Source: Paraburkholderia sp. BCC1886
Lineage (GTDB): Bacteria > Pseudomonadota > Gammaproteobacteria > Burkholderiales > Burkholderiaceae
Direction of reading: 5' to 3'
Length of the DNA stretch: 51,927 bases
Assembly: GCF_900996245.1 (NCBI RefSeq)
Contig: NZ_CAAJGK010000055.1
Location: 1 to 51,927, forward strand
Of this stretch, positions 8,612-15,560 are shown one piece after another. The notes under the pieces were generated by a model that was not told where the DNA came from, searched no databases, and was given only the letters and a program-made list of their open reading frames with translations. A program made the position numbers and the translations under genes. Each line of letters opens with the position of its first letter. Position 1 is the first letter of the stretch.

Positions 8612-9364
8612 CTAGCTGGCCTCGACCATCAACGCGTCGAGCTTGAAAGAACCGTCCTGTTGCACGTCGAAGTATTGACGCACTTCATCGGGCGAGCCGG
8701 CCCACAGCGAACGGATTGCGTCGACCCGTACCGCCGGTGTGCGCATGCGCGCCACCCAGGACGCGAACTCGATATCGATGCGCCAGCGCTCGCGAATCGA
8801 CGCCTGGAAACCCGCGGCTTCGAAGAGCGTCAGCCATTCGTCGGCGCGGTAATCGCGGATGTGCGAGCCGTCGCGCAGAATCTCGATTGCCTGAATATGC
8901 GTGTCGAGCAACGGATGATCGATACCGGCGATATCGATGAACAACACTTTGCCGCCCGGTTTGAGCACGCGCCGCACTTCGGCCAGCGCGAGCGGCACGT
9001 CGTGCCAGTGATGCGCGCTCATCCGGCTGATCACCCAGTCGAACGAAGCGTCGTCGAACGGCAGCGTTTCGGCGGCGCCCTGCTGCGTGCGGATATTCGC
9101 GAGACCGCGCTCCCTTGCTGCGCCGTCGACCGTCGCCAGCATCGGCGCCGCGATGTCGTACGCGACCACTTCCCGCGCATGCGGCGCCACCGCAAAACTG
9201 GCGTGCCCAGCGCCGCAGCCCATGTCCAGCACCCGGGCATCCGGCGTCGTGGCGATCGACTCCGCCAGCGTACGCAGATCGGCGCCGCTCGCGTGGGTCG
9301 GACTCGTCAGATAAGCCGCGGCGGTCGAGCCGAAGGCGTCGGCGACCTGATCGTGATGCTTCAT
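8612..9364 (-). CDS. Class I SAM-dependent methyltransferase (UbiE/Methyltransf_11 type)
   Basis: A 250-residue cytosolic methyltransferase. The SAM-binding glycine motif is VLDMGCGAGHASFAVA (about 45-60), followed by VVAYDIAAPML (acidic ribose-binding position), a motif II-like DDASFDWVISRMSAHHW and motif III LKPGGKVLFIDIAG. The C-terminal third (YFDVQQDGSFKLDALMVEAS) resembles quinone or small-molecule methyltransferases of the Methyltransf_11 group; the substrate cannot be told. The ATG at 9364 has GGAG upstream and fits the family start. It is transcribed divergently from an MmyB-type regulator across 159 bases, an arrangement that often means the regulator controls the neighbour. Confidence 0.85.
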   Translation of the reverse strand: MKHHDQVADAFGSTAAAYLTSPTHASGADLRTLAESIATTPDARVLDMGCGAGHASFAVAPHAREVVAYDIAAPMLATVDGAARERGLANIRTQQGAAETLPFDDASFDWVISRMSAHHWHDVPLALAEVRRVLKPGGKVLFIDIAGIDHPLLDTHIQAIEILRDGSHIRDYRADEWLTLFEAAGFQASIRERWRIDIEFASWVARMRTPAVRVDAIRSLWAGSPDEVRQYFDVQQDGSFKLDALMVEAS

Positions 9365-9523
9365 GGGGACTCCGTTGGATAGTTGTGAGTTCGGATCGGG
9401 GTAAATTCGCGCGGACCGGCGCACACGGATGGCTCCAAGGCCGCGCCGAAAGGGCGTTACGCCGTTTCAGCCGCTACAATAGAGCCCGCCGGGTACCAGT
9501 ACAAGTTAAGCAATTATTCTGGT

Positions 9524-10390
9524 ATGAATAGCACCCCGCTCCCACGCCACCTTTTCCGCACGCCCCATCCGTCCAGCATGACCACGCCGTCCACCGCCGA
9601 TCTTCCGCCGCCGCTAGATGCCACGCCCGCCCGCGCGCTCGGCGACTTCATCCGGGCGCATCGCGAGCGGCTGTCGCCGCAGGCGGTCGGCCTGCCGCCC
9701 GGCCCGCGCCGCCGCACGCCGGGTTTGCGGCGCGAAGAAGTCGCGCAACTGTGCGGCGTCAGCCCGACCTGGTACACGTGGATCGAGCAGGGCCGGCCGG
9801 TGTCGGCGTCGGCCGACGCGTTGGCGCGGATTGCCGTGGCGCTGCAATTGTCGCGTGCCGAGCGCGCGTATCTGTTCGAACTGGCTGCGCAGCGCGATCC
9901 GGCCGAGCCCGATCCCAGCGCCGCGGACGCGCCCGCCACCCTGCTCGAAACCGTGCAGCTCGTGGATGCCCCCGCTTACGTGCTCGATCGTCAATGGAAT
10001 GCGCTGGCCTGGAATAGCCGCGCGGCCGAACTGTTCGTCGGCTGGCTGGACGGCACGCACGACCGCAATCTGCTGCGCTTTACGTTCACCGAGCCGGCCG
10101 CGCGCGAACTGATTTTCGACTGGGAAACGCGCGCCCGACGCCTCGCCGCCGAATTCCGCGCCGACTCGATCCGTCATCTGAACGATGCGCCCACCCGCGC
10201 GCTGATCGACTCGCTCAGCGCCGCCAGCGACGCGTTCGCGCGCTTCTGGGCTTCGCAGGACGTCGGCGAGCGCGAAGGCGGACGACGCGAATTCCTGCAT
10301 CCGCGTGACGGGCGGCTGGTTTTCGATCAGATCACGTTCAAGCCCGCGCATCGTGAGGATCTGAAACTGGTGGTGCTCGTGCGGCAATGA
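9524..10390 (+). CDS. MmyB-type transcriptional regulator (XRE HTH)
   Basis: A 288-residue regulator. An XRE helix-turn-helix lies at about 33-90: LGDFIRAHRERLSP, then the diagnostic RRTPGLRREEVAQLCGVSPT and WYTWIEQGRPVSASADALAR. After it comes the MmyB-like ligand-binding domain (about 130-288: DAPAYVLDRQWNALAWNSRA, REFLHPRDGRLVFDQITFKP). Related proteins in actinobacteria and proteobacteria bind fatty-acid-like or other hydrophobic ligands and often control a divergent enzyme gene, here the methyltransferase at 8612. The start is uncertain: ATG at 9524 or the in-frame ATG at 9578, neither with a clear ribosome site. The first 18 residues are probably dispensable. Confidence 0.85.
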   Translation: MNSTPLPRHLFRTPHPSSMTTPSTADLPPPLDATPARALGDFIRAHRERLSPQAVGLPPGPRRRTPGLRREEVAQLCGVSPTWYTWIEQGRPVSASADALARIAVALQLSRAERAYLFELAAQRDPAEPDPSAADAPATLLETVQLVDAPAYVLDRQWNALAWNSRAAELFVGWLDGTHDRNLLRFTFTEPAARELIFDWETRARRLAAEFRADSIRHLNDAPTRALIDSLSAASDAFARFWASQDVGEREGGRREFLHPRDGRLVFDQITFKPAHREDLKLVVLVRQ

Positions 10391-10425
10391 ACGCCGGGCG
10401 GCCTGCATGCTCGCGTGCTGGGGTC

Positions 10426-10453
10426 CTGACGTGCTGGCCGCCGGTGTTAAAAT
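10426..10453 (+). promoter_or_regulatory. Candidate sigma-70 promoter of argH
   Basis: CTGACG (10426-10431), a 16-bp spacer and TAAAAT (10448-10453). It lies about 110 bases before the argH ATG and after the stop of the upstream regulator. Five of six -10 bases and four of six -35 bases match consensus. Confidence 0.5.
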
Positions 10454-10562
10454 CCCGGTCTTTCCTTGTTTCGGCGCGGCGCGCCGCCTCGTGGTTGTCA
10501 CGCGATGGCTTCGACGCCTACTCACGCCGGTCGCCTCTTCACCGCTCACACTGCCCAACACC

Positions 10563-11969
10563 ATGACGTCCCAACTGCACAAAAAAGGCGAAGCCTGGTC
10601 GGCTCGTTTCTCGGAGCCGATGTCGGAGCTCGTCAAACGCTACACGTCGTCGGTTTTCTTCGACAAGCGTCTGGCGCTCGTCGATATCGAAGGGTCGCTT
10701 GCGCACGCCGCCATGCTGGCCGCGCAAAAGATCATCGCCGCCGACGACCTCGCCGCCATCGAACGCGGTATGGCGCAGATCAAGGGTGAAATCGAGCGTG
10801 GCGAGTTCGAGTGGCAACTCGATCTGGAAGACGTCCACCTGAATATCGAAGCGCGTTTGACCGCGCTGATCGGCGACGCCGGCAAGCGCCTGCACACCGG
10901 CCGCTCGCGCAACGACCAGGTCGCCACCGATATCCGTCTGTGGCTGCGTGGCGAGATCGACCGGATCGGCGGACTGCTGACCGAGCTGCGCACCGCGCTG
11001 CTCGACATGGCGGAGAAGAACGCGTCGACCATCATGCCGGGCTTCACGCATTTGCAGGTCGCGCAGCCGGTGACCTTCGGTCATCATCTGCTGGCTTACG
11101 TCGAGATGTTTTCGCGCGACGCCGAGCGCATGATCGATTGCCGCAAGCGCGTGAACCGGCTGCCGCTCGGCGCGGCTGCGCTGGCCGGCACCAGCTATCC
11201 GATCGACCGTCATGCCGTGGCGAAGACGCTCGGCTTCGACGGGATTTGCGCGAACTCGCTGGATGCCGTGTCCGACCGCGACTTTGCAATCGAATTCACG
11301 GCGGCGTCGGCATTGATCATGACGCACGTGTCGCGCTTCTCCGAAGAACTCGTGTTGTGGATGAGCCCGCGGGTCGGCTTTATCGATCTGGCCGACCGCT
11401 TCTGCACAGGTTCGTCGATCATGCCGCAGAAGAAGAACCCGGACGTCCCCGAACTCGCGCGCGGCAAGACGGGCCGTGTGAACGGTCATCTGATCGCGCT
11501 GCTGACGTTGATGAAAGGCCAGCCGCTCGCGTACAACAAGGACAATCAGGAAGACAAGGAACCGCTGTTCGACACCGTCGACACGGTGGCCGACACGCTG
11601 CGGATTTTCGCGGAAATGGTGGCGGGTATTTCGGTGAAGCCGCAAGCGATGCGCGACGCTGCGCTGCAAGGTTTTTCGACGGCAACCGATCTGGCCGACT
11701 ATCTCGTCAAGCGCGGCTTGCCGTTCCGCGATGCGCATGAAGCGGTGGCGTTGGCGGTGCGTGTTTGCGCGGACCGCGGTTGCGATCTCGCCGATCTGTC
11801 GCTCGAGGAAATGCGCAAGGAATTGCCGAATGTCGCGCAGTTGATCGGCGAGGATGTGTTCTCGTATCTGACGCTGGAAGGGTCGGTGGCGAGCCGCAAT
11901 CATCCGGGTGGCACGGCACCGGAACAGGTGCTGGCGGCGGTGAAGGCGGCGCGGGACGGGTTGCGGTGA
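10563..11969 (+). CDS. argH: Argininosuccinate lyase
   Basis: Splits argininosuccinate to arginine and fumarate, the last step of arginine synthesis. It has 468 residues, close to the usual 455-470. Family signatures: FSEPMSELVKRYTSS at the start, DVHLNIEARLTALIGDAGK, HTGRSRNDQVATDIRLWLR, MPGFTHLQVAQPVTFGHH (with the catalytic His), and the fumarase/lyase signature GSSIMPQKKNPDVPELARGK. The ATG at 10563 fits the family N-terminus (MTSQLHKKGEAWSARF); reading further upstream gives a non-homologous stretch over the promoter. Followed after about 60 bases by a strong terminator, so it appears to be its own transcription unit. Confidence 0.97.
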   Translation: MTSQLHKKGEAWSARFSEPMSELVKRYTSSVFFDKRLALVDIEGSLAHAAMLAAQKIIAADDLAAIERGMAQIKGEIERGEFEWQLDLEDVHLNIEARLTALIGDAGKRLHTGRSRNDQVATDIRLWLRGEIDRIGGLLTELRTALLDMAEKNASTIMPGFTHLQVAQPVTFGHHLLAYVEMFSRDAERMIDCRKRVNRLPLGAAALAGTSYPIDRHAVAKTLGFDGICANSLDAVSDRDFAIEFTAASALIMTHVSRFSEELVLWMSPRVGFIDLADRFCTGSSIMPQKKNPDVPELARGKTGRVNGHLIALLTLMKGQPLAYNKDNQEDKEPLFDTVDTVADTLRIFAEMVAGISVKPQAMRDAALQGFSTATDLADYLVKRGLPFRDAHEAVALAVRVCADRGCDLADLSLEEMRKELPNVAQLIGEDVFSYLTLEGSVASRNHPGGTAPEQVLAAVKAARDGLR

Positions 11970-12030
11970 GGTGATGGGATGCTGCGCGGGTGGGGTTGTG
12001 TCAGGACCTCGTCCCGACGTGGCAGTTGAG

Positions 12031-12065
12031 AAAAAGCGGACGCTGTTCAGGCGTTCGCTTTTTTT
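12031..12065 (+). terminator. Rho-independent terminator of argH
   Basis: AAAAAGCGGACGC pairs with GCGTTCGCTTTTT (one G-U) around a 7-base loop, followed by a run of seven T. It lies 62 bases after the argH stop. Confidence 0.9.
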
Positions 12066-12105
12066 GTGGGGAGGGGGGTGGTCTATACACGTCCCCACCC
12101 GGAAT

Positions 12106-12168
12106 AAAAAAAAGCCCGCACGAAGCGGGCTGAATGAAAGACTTCCACCGATGCCTCCCGAAAGAGGC
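12106..12168 (-). ncRNA. Candidate small RNA ending in its own terminator
   Basis: On the minus strand there is a textbook terminator (AGCCCGC / GCGGGCT stem at 12113-12131 followed by eight T) with no protein gene leading into it: the flanking genes argH and the lipoprotein are both on the plus strand. Upstream of the terminator is a second hairpin (GCCTC-TTTCGG-GAGGC, 12153-12168, extendable by GAT/ATC). Just before that are a TTGTCT and a TACACT box with a 16-bp spacer. The predicted transcript of about 63 nt would have a 5' stem-loop, a single-stranded linker and a terminator stem with a U-tail, the form of many Hfq-binding sRNAs. I do not recognise the family. The alternative is a bidirectional terminator for stray antisense transcription. 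Confidence 0.45.
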
Positions 12169-12174
12169 CATCCC

Positions 12175-12202
12175 AGTGTAGGCAGGTTTGCGCAGAAGAC
12201 AA
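12175..12202 (-). promoter_or_regulatory. Candidate promoter of the small RNA
   Basis: On the minus strand, TTGTCT (12202-12197), a 16-bp spacer and TACACT (12180-12175). The predicted start is near 12168, at the first base of the 5' hairpin of the candidate RNA. Each hexamer matches consensus at four of six positions, so the call depends on the terminator downstream. Confidence 0.35.
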
Positions 12203-12319
12203 TTGCGCTCATATTTCCAAGTCTTACACGCACGCATGCGCGGGTGAACGCGCATTGCATCGCGGTGCTTTTTCGCTACCATTGAGAACACTCTGTCTTC
12301 GTGCTGAACGGTAGCGACC

Positions 12320-12823
12320 ATGCTTATCCGCACGCGTCATCGGGTTCGTCTCACACGACATCGCGTTGCTTACGTATTGGCAGCAGCGCTCGCTATCAGC
12401 CTTGCAGGCTGCACCTTCACTCCGCCACCGCACTCGACCACGAGTACTCCAGCGGCTGCCATCAACAGCGCGACGCTCGATCAATACCGCGAAGCCGTCG
12501 CCCGCCGCATCATCGAACGCAATCCGTCCTACGTGTTGCGCGGAACGCCGCAAGCGATGCTGCGTTCGCTGGTCGTCGTGACCTTCACAGTCGATCACAG
12601 CGGGCGTGTGCTGCAGTCGGCGGTCTATCGCACCAACGGCGACGACGAAGCCGAAAGCACCGCGCTCGCCACGTTGCGACGTGCCGCGCCGCTGCCGCAA
12701 CCACCCGGCAAACTGCTGAACGGCCGCGGCCAGCTCGAACTTTTCGAAGACTGGCTGTTCAATGACGACGGCAAATTTCAGTTGCGCGAATTCGCGTCGC
12801 CGCAAGCGCAGACCATCGACTGA
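12320..12823 (+). CDS. Lipoprotein with TonB C-terminal-like domain
   Basis: A 167-residue predicted lipoprotein. A basic N-terminus (RTRHRVRLTRHR) leads into a hydrophobic segment ending in the lipobox LAGC (Cys about 31). After a Pro/Thr/Ser-rich spacer comes a TonB C-terminal-like fold: LDQYREAVARRIIERNPSYV, then SLVVVTFTVDHSGRVLQSAV (typical beta strand with the SGRV turn), TALATLRRAAPLPQPPG. Such stand-alone TonB-box domains are common in Burkholderia; this one lacks the Pro-rich energy-transducing arm and is unlikely to be a full TonB. The substrate or partner is unknown. The stop is two bases before an 8-bp tandem repeat array. Confidence 0.75.
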   Translation: MLIRTRHRVRLTRHRVAYVLAAALAISLAGCTFTPPPHSTTSTPAAAINSATLDQYREAVARRIIERNPSYVLRGTPQAMLRSLVVVTFTVDHSGRVLQSAVYRTNGDDEAESTALATLRRAAPLPQPPGKLLNGRGQLELFEDWLFNDDGKFQLREFASPQAQTID

Positions 12824-12824
12824 C

Positions 12825-12912
12825 TCGCGTAATCGCGTAATCGCGTAATCGCGTAATCGCGTAATCGCGTAATCGCGTAATCGCGTAATCGCGTGGTCGC
12901 GTAGTCGCGTAA
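12825..12912. repeat. Tandem repeat, 11 copies of an 8-bp unit (TCGCGTAA)
   Basis: Eight perfect head-to-tail copies of TCGCGTAA (12825-12888) are followed by TCGCGTGG, TCGCGTAG and a final TCGCGTAA. It starts two bases after the stop of the TonB-like lipoprotein. Perfect short units of this kind arise by replication slippage, so copy number is likely to vary between strains. It is not a CRISPR array: there are no spacers. Confidence 0.97.
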
Positions 12913-12972
12913 GCGAGCCGTAATCAGATCGCCTGCGCCAGCAAAGAACCTCCGAGCGCCATCAGCAACGCC

Positions 12973-13002
12973 TTGCCGCGCGAAGCCCGCGCTCGTTATA
13001 AT
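12973..13002 (+). promoter_or_regulatory. Candidate sigma-70 promoter with perfect -10 box
   Basis: TTGCCG (12973-12978), an 18-bp spacer and a consensus TATAAT (12997-13002). The expected start is near 13009. It is the best promoter match upstream of the MHS transporter. Confidence 0.6.
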
Positions 13003-13017
13003 TTTCAGATTCCTTGC

Positions 13018-13033
13018 GCCGGAATCTTCCGGC
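13018..13033. promoter_or_regulatory. Palindrome just downstream of the promoter (possible operator)
   Basis: GCCGGAA-TC-TTCCGGC is a dyad with 7-bp arms about 10-25 bases after the predicted transcription start. The gap of two bases is too short for an RNA hairpin loop but suits a dimeric DNA-binding repressor. The regulator is unknown. Confidence 0.35.
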
Positions 13034-13378
13034 ATGGCTCGAGCCGCCCGCACACCCGCCGGCGCGGCACGGCGCCGATCGCAGCACCGCCTCGCCATCC
13101 GCGAGCGGCCGCCTGCCCAATGCGCAATGCGCGCGCCGCCCGACGTTCGAACCCATACCAACGTTGCATGCGCGCTCGCGCGATTGCGCGCTGCAACCGC
13201 GACACGTCCTGAACCCGCGTTCGGCCATCACCTGGTTATTCCCCTGGTATGGCCACTTTCGCGCGCTAACGTGGCCGGCGGCCGTTGTAAGCTGTCGAAT
13301 CGTCCCGGGACGGCAAGCAGTCTGCAACTCCCGTCGAACGAAACTGAACAAAGATGCCGCGGCGACCGGTACAGCGTG

Positions 13379-13414
13379 CACGTCAACCTGCACATCAACC
13401 TGTACATCAACCTG
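13379..13414. repeat. Short tandem repeat, three copies of a 12-bp unit
   Basis: Three consecutive units, CACGTCAACCTG, CACATCAACCTG and TACATCAACCTG, lie in the leader of the MHS transporter, 40 bases before its start codon. Confidence 0.8.
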
Positions 13415-13454
13415 CGCGCCGCCCGACGGCATCACACCCTATCGGAGACCCTGC

Positions 13455-14762
13455 ATGTCCACGTCGTCGTTTTCCGCCGCCCCGCCCAATGCGGCCGGGC
13501 AGAACAGTAGCGCGCGCATCATCTTCGCGAGCTTCATCGGCACCGCGATCGAGTTCTACGATTTCTACGTCTACGCCACCGCCGCCGCGCTAGTCATCGG
13601 CCCGGTCTTTTTCCCGCATGGCTCGGCCACCGCGCAAGCCTTGTCGGCCTTCGTCACATTCGGCATCGCGTTCGTCGCGCGGCCCATCGGCTCGTTTCTG
13701 TTCGGTCACTTCGGCGATCGCATCGGTCGCAAATCGACGCTGGTCGCTTCGCTACTCGTGATGGGCGTCTCGACCACCCTGATCGGCTTCGTGCCGGGCT
13801 ACGACTCGATCGGCAGCCTGGCGCCGATCCTGCTGTGCGTCCTGCGCTTCGGCCAGGGCATCGGCCTCGGCGGCGAATGGGGCGGCGCCGCGCTGCTCGC
13901 CACCGAAAATGCGCCCGCCGGCAAACGCGGCTGGTTCGGCATGTTTCCGCAACTTGGACCGTCGATCGGCTTCCTCGCGTCGAACGGTCTGTTCTTCGCG
14001 CTCGCGGTATCGCTGAGCGACGAGCAGTTCCGCAGCTGGGGCTGGCGCGTGCCGTTCCTGGTCAGCGCGGTCCTGGTCGCGCTCGGCCTTTACGTGCGCC
14101 TGAAAATCGCCGAAACGCCGGCCTTCCGCGCGGCGATTGAACGCAAGGAACGCGTCAAGGTGCCGATCGCCACGCTGCTCTCGCAGCACTGGCTGCCGAC
14201 GCTGCTCGGCGCGCTCGCGATGGTGGTCTGCTACACGCTGTTCTACAACGCGACGACGTTTTCACTGTCGTATGGCGTCTCGGTGCTGCACATTCCGCGG
14301 CCGACGTTCCTCGGCATGCTGTGTATCGCGGTGGTCTTCATGGCGCTCGCCACGCCCGTGTCCGCATGGGCCAGCGACCGCTACGGCCGCAAGCCCGTGC
14401 TGATCGTCGGCATCGTCGCGGCGATCCTGTCGGGCTTTACCATGGCGCCGTTGCTCGGCAGCGGTCAGACGCCGCAAGTGCTGCTGTTCCTCGTCATCGA
14501 ACTGTTCCTGATGGGCGTGACCTTCGCGCCGATGGGCGCGCTGCTGCCGGAACTGTTTCCGACCAACGTGCGCTACACGGGCGCCGGTGTGTCGTACAAC
14601 CTGGGCGGGATTCTCGGCGCATCGGTGGCGCCGTATATCGCTTCGGTGCTGGCCGCGCACGGCGGGCTGCCGTGGGTCGGCGCGTATGTGTCGATCGCCG
14701 CGGCGGTCAGCATGATCGGCGTGCTGTGCATGCGTGAAACGCGGGACACGCGTTTGATGTAA
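13455..14762 (+). CDS. MFS transporter, metabolite:proton symporter (MHS) family
   Basis: A 435-residue inner-membrane secondary transporter with about 12 hydrophobic segments. MHS-family features: an N-terminal FIGTAIEFYDFYVYATAAAL, the A-loop motif HFGDRIGRKSTL between helices 2 and 3, GQGIGLGGEWGGAALLATEN (helix 4-5 signature of ProP/KgtP/ShiA relatives), and a second half with SDRYGRKPVLI. Substrates in this family include dicarboxylates, betaine/proline and shikimate; nothing here decides among them. The ATG at 13455 has GGAGA eight bases upstream. It stands alone behind a long leader with its own promoter. Confidence 0.9.
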   Translation: MSTSSFSAAPPNAAGQNSSARIIFASFIGTAIEFYDFYVYATAAALVIGPVFFPHGSATAQALSAFVTFGIAFVARPIGSFLFGHFGDRIGRKSTLVASLLVMGVSTTLIGFVPGYDSIGSLAPILLCVLRFGQGIGLGGEWGGAALLATENAPAGKRGWFGMFPQLGPSIGFLASNGLFFALAVSLSDEQFRSWGWRVPFLVSAVLVALGLYVRLKIAETPAFRAAIERKERVKVPIATLLSQHWLPTLLGALAMVVCYTLFYNATTFSLSYGVSVLHIPRPTFLGMLCIAVVFMALATPVSAWASDRYGRKPVLIVGIVAAILSGFTMAPLLGSGQTPQVLLFLVIELFLMGVTFAPMGALLPELFPTNVRYTGAGVSYNLGGILGASVAPYIASVLAAHGGLPWVGAYVSIAAAVSMIGVLCMRETRDTRLM

Positions 14763-14881
14763 ACCGCACGACGGGAGCCGCTGCGCGCCGCAACGCTCCC
14801 GGATCGATTTCCCGTTTTGCACGTGTTTTTGATATGCCTATACTCCGCTCATATCACCCTATGGCGAGAAGGGAGGCTTAG

Positions 14882-15061
14882 ATGAATCTTCATCTTCATA
14901 ACGCGGATATCGTGCTGATCATTGCGCTGGCGTTGCTCTGCTCGCTGCTGCTCGCCTGGCGGTTCCGTCCGGCGACGTGGCGCGGCGTCGTCGTCGAAGC
15001 GCTGGCTTCGAACGCGGCCGCCATCGCGGCCGTCGTCGCCGTCGAAACGCTGCTCAGCTGA
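14882..15061 (+). CDS. Small hydrophobic membrane protein (59 residues)
   Basis: A short gene. The ATG at 14882 follows GGGAGG at an ideal distance of about six bases. The product has one clear membrane helix (DIVLIIALALLCSLLLAW), a short Arg-containing turn (RFRPATWRG) and a second hydrophobic stretch (NAAAIAAVVAVETLL), so a two-helix hairpin in the inner membrane is likely. Upstream a GATATGCCTATACTCC stretch may hold its promoter. I do not recognise the family; the ribosome site, hydrophobic pattern and codon use support translation. It may be a stress-related or regulatory small membrane protein, but no function can be assigned. Confidence 0.6.
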   Translation: MNLHLHNADIVLIIALALLCSLLLAWRFRPATWRGVVVEALASNAAAIAAVVAVETLLS

Positions 15062-15131
15062 TCGCGCCGGGTCCGGCGCGCGTCGACGGCTCGCCGTCAT
15101 GCGAAGCTGTCGAAGCGGCGCCGTCGCGCCA

Positions 15132-15260
15132 TCAACGGTAGTAGCCACCGTGGCCGTAGTAACCACCGCCGCCACCGTAGTAGCCGGGCACGACGATGCA
15201 ACCGGCGAGCGCCGTCGCGAGGAGCGTGCCTGCCAGCACGGTGAGGATCAAACGTTTCAT
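15132..15260 (-). CDS. Very small Gly/Tyr-rich lipoprotein (42 residues)
   Basis: The ATG at 15260 is preceded by GGAGA. The product is a lipoprotein signal peptide (KRLILTVLAGTLLATALAGC, lipobox LAGC with Cys21) followed by a mature part of only about 22 residues made almost wholly of Gly and Tyr (VVPGYYGGGGGYYGHGGYYR). Many Burkholderiales encode such tiny lipoproteins with YYG-rich tails; their role is unknown. It is probably outer- or inner-membrane anchored. It shares the aromatic, Gly/His-rich style of the YXWGXW protein at 18279. Confidence 0.65.
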   Translation of the reverse strand: MKRLILTVLAGTLLATALAGCIVVPGYYGGGGGYYGHGGYYR

Positions 15261-15560
15261 GGTGTTCTCCAATCGATTCATTGTTCATTCGAGCGAAATC
15301 CCGAATGACCCGATTGGACACGACAGCGCCTCGCGCGAACGTTGCGAGTTGTAAGGGATCATCACCACTGTGTTACACGCCGCGCTCCACGTCGGCGAAG
15401 CGCGTGAGCGCAAGCGCGCCCAGGCGCTATGCCGCGTTCATTGCGGCAAGTATTGCCTCAATGAATCGCGACAGTTTTAACAGGTGTGTAATTTATCGAC
15501 GCGCGATTCTGGCTTGATTCAGGCGCGATCCGGACGCGATTCGTCCTTGATCCGTGCCGC
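15261..15560. other. Intergenic region without a recognisable gene
   Basis: Between the small lipoprotein and waaC, both on the minus strand. It should contain the promoter of the lipoprotein gene and the end of the waaC transcript. I see no T-tailed hairpin or tRNA. Near 15495-15545 a loose repeat of CGCGATTC/CGCGATCC is present. Confidence 0.4.

Larger units (their letters stand above)
12913..13454 (+). other. 542-base non-coding leader region of the MHS transporter gene
   Basis: No convincing gene is found here. It holds a good promoter at 12973-13002, a palindrome at 13018-13033, and a 12-bp tandem repeat at 13379-13414. If transcription starts near 13009, the transporter mRNA has a leader of about 445 nt. 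A reading frame runs through it from 13034 but shows compositional noise (Arg/Ala/His-rich) and no recognisable domain. Confidence 0.5.

Noticed and set aside
10539..12260. A long minus-strand frame over argH and the following gap
   Set aside because: Antisense shadow of argH with Arg/His-rich composition; it also runs through two terminators.
12825..12912. Possible CRISPR array
   Set aside because: The 8-bp units abut with no spacers and there are no cas genes nearby; it is a simple tandem repeat.
12778..13161. A minus-strand protein with repeated RLRDYAIT units
   Set aside because: The repeat comes from translating the 8-bp DNA array (three units give eight residues); the rest shows no domain or ribosome site.
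13034..13510. A 158-codon gene in the MHS transporter leader
   Set aside because: Composition is noise-like, it overlaps the transporter start out of frame, and the 12-bp repeat explains its HVNLHINLYINL stretch.
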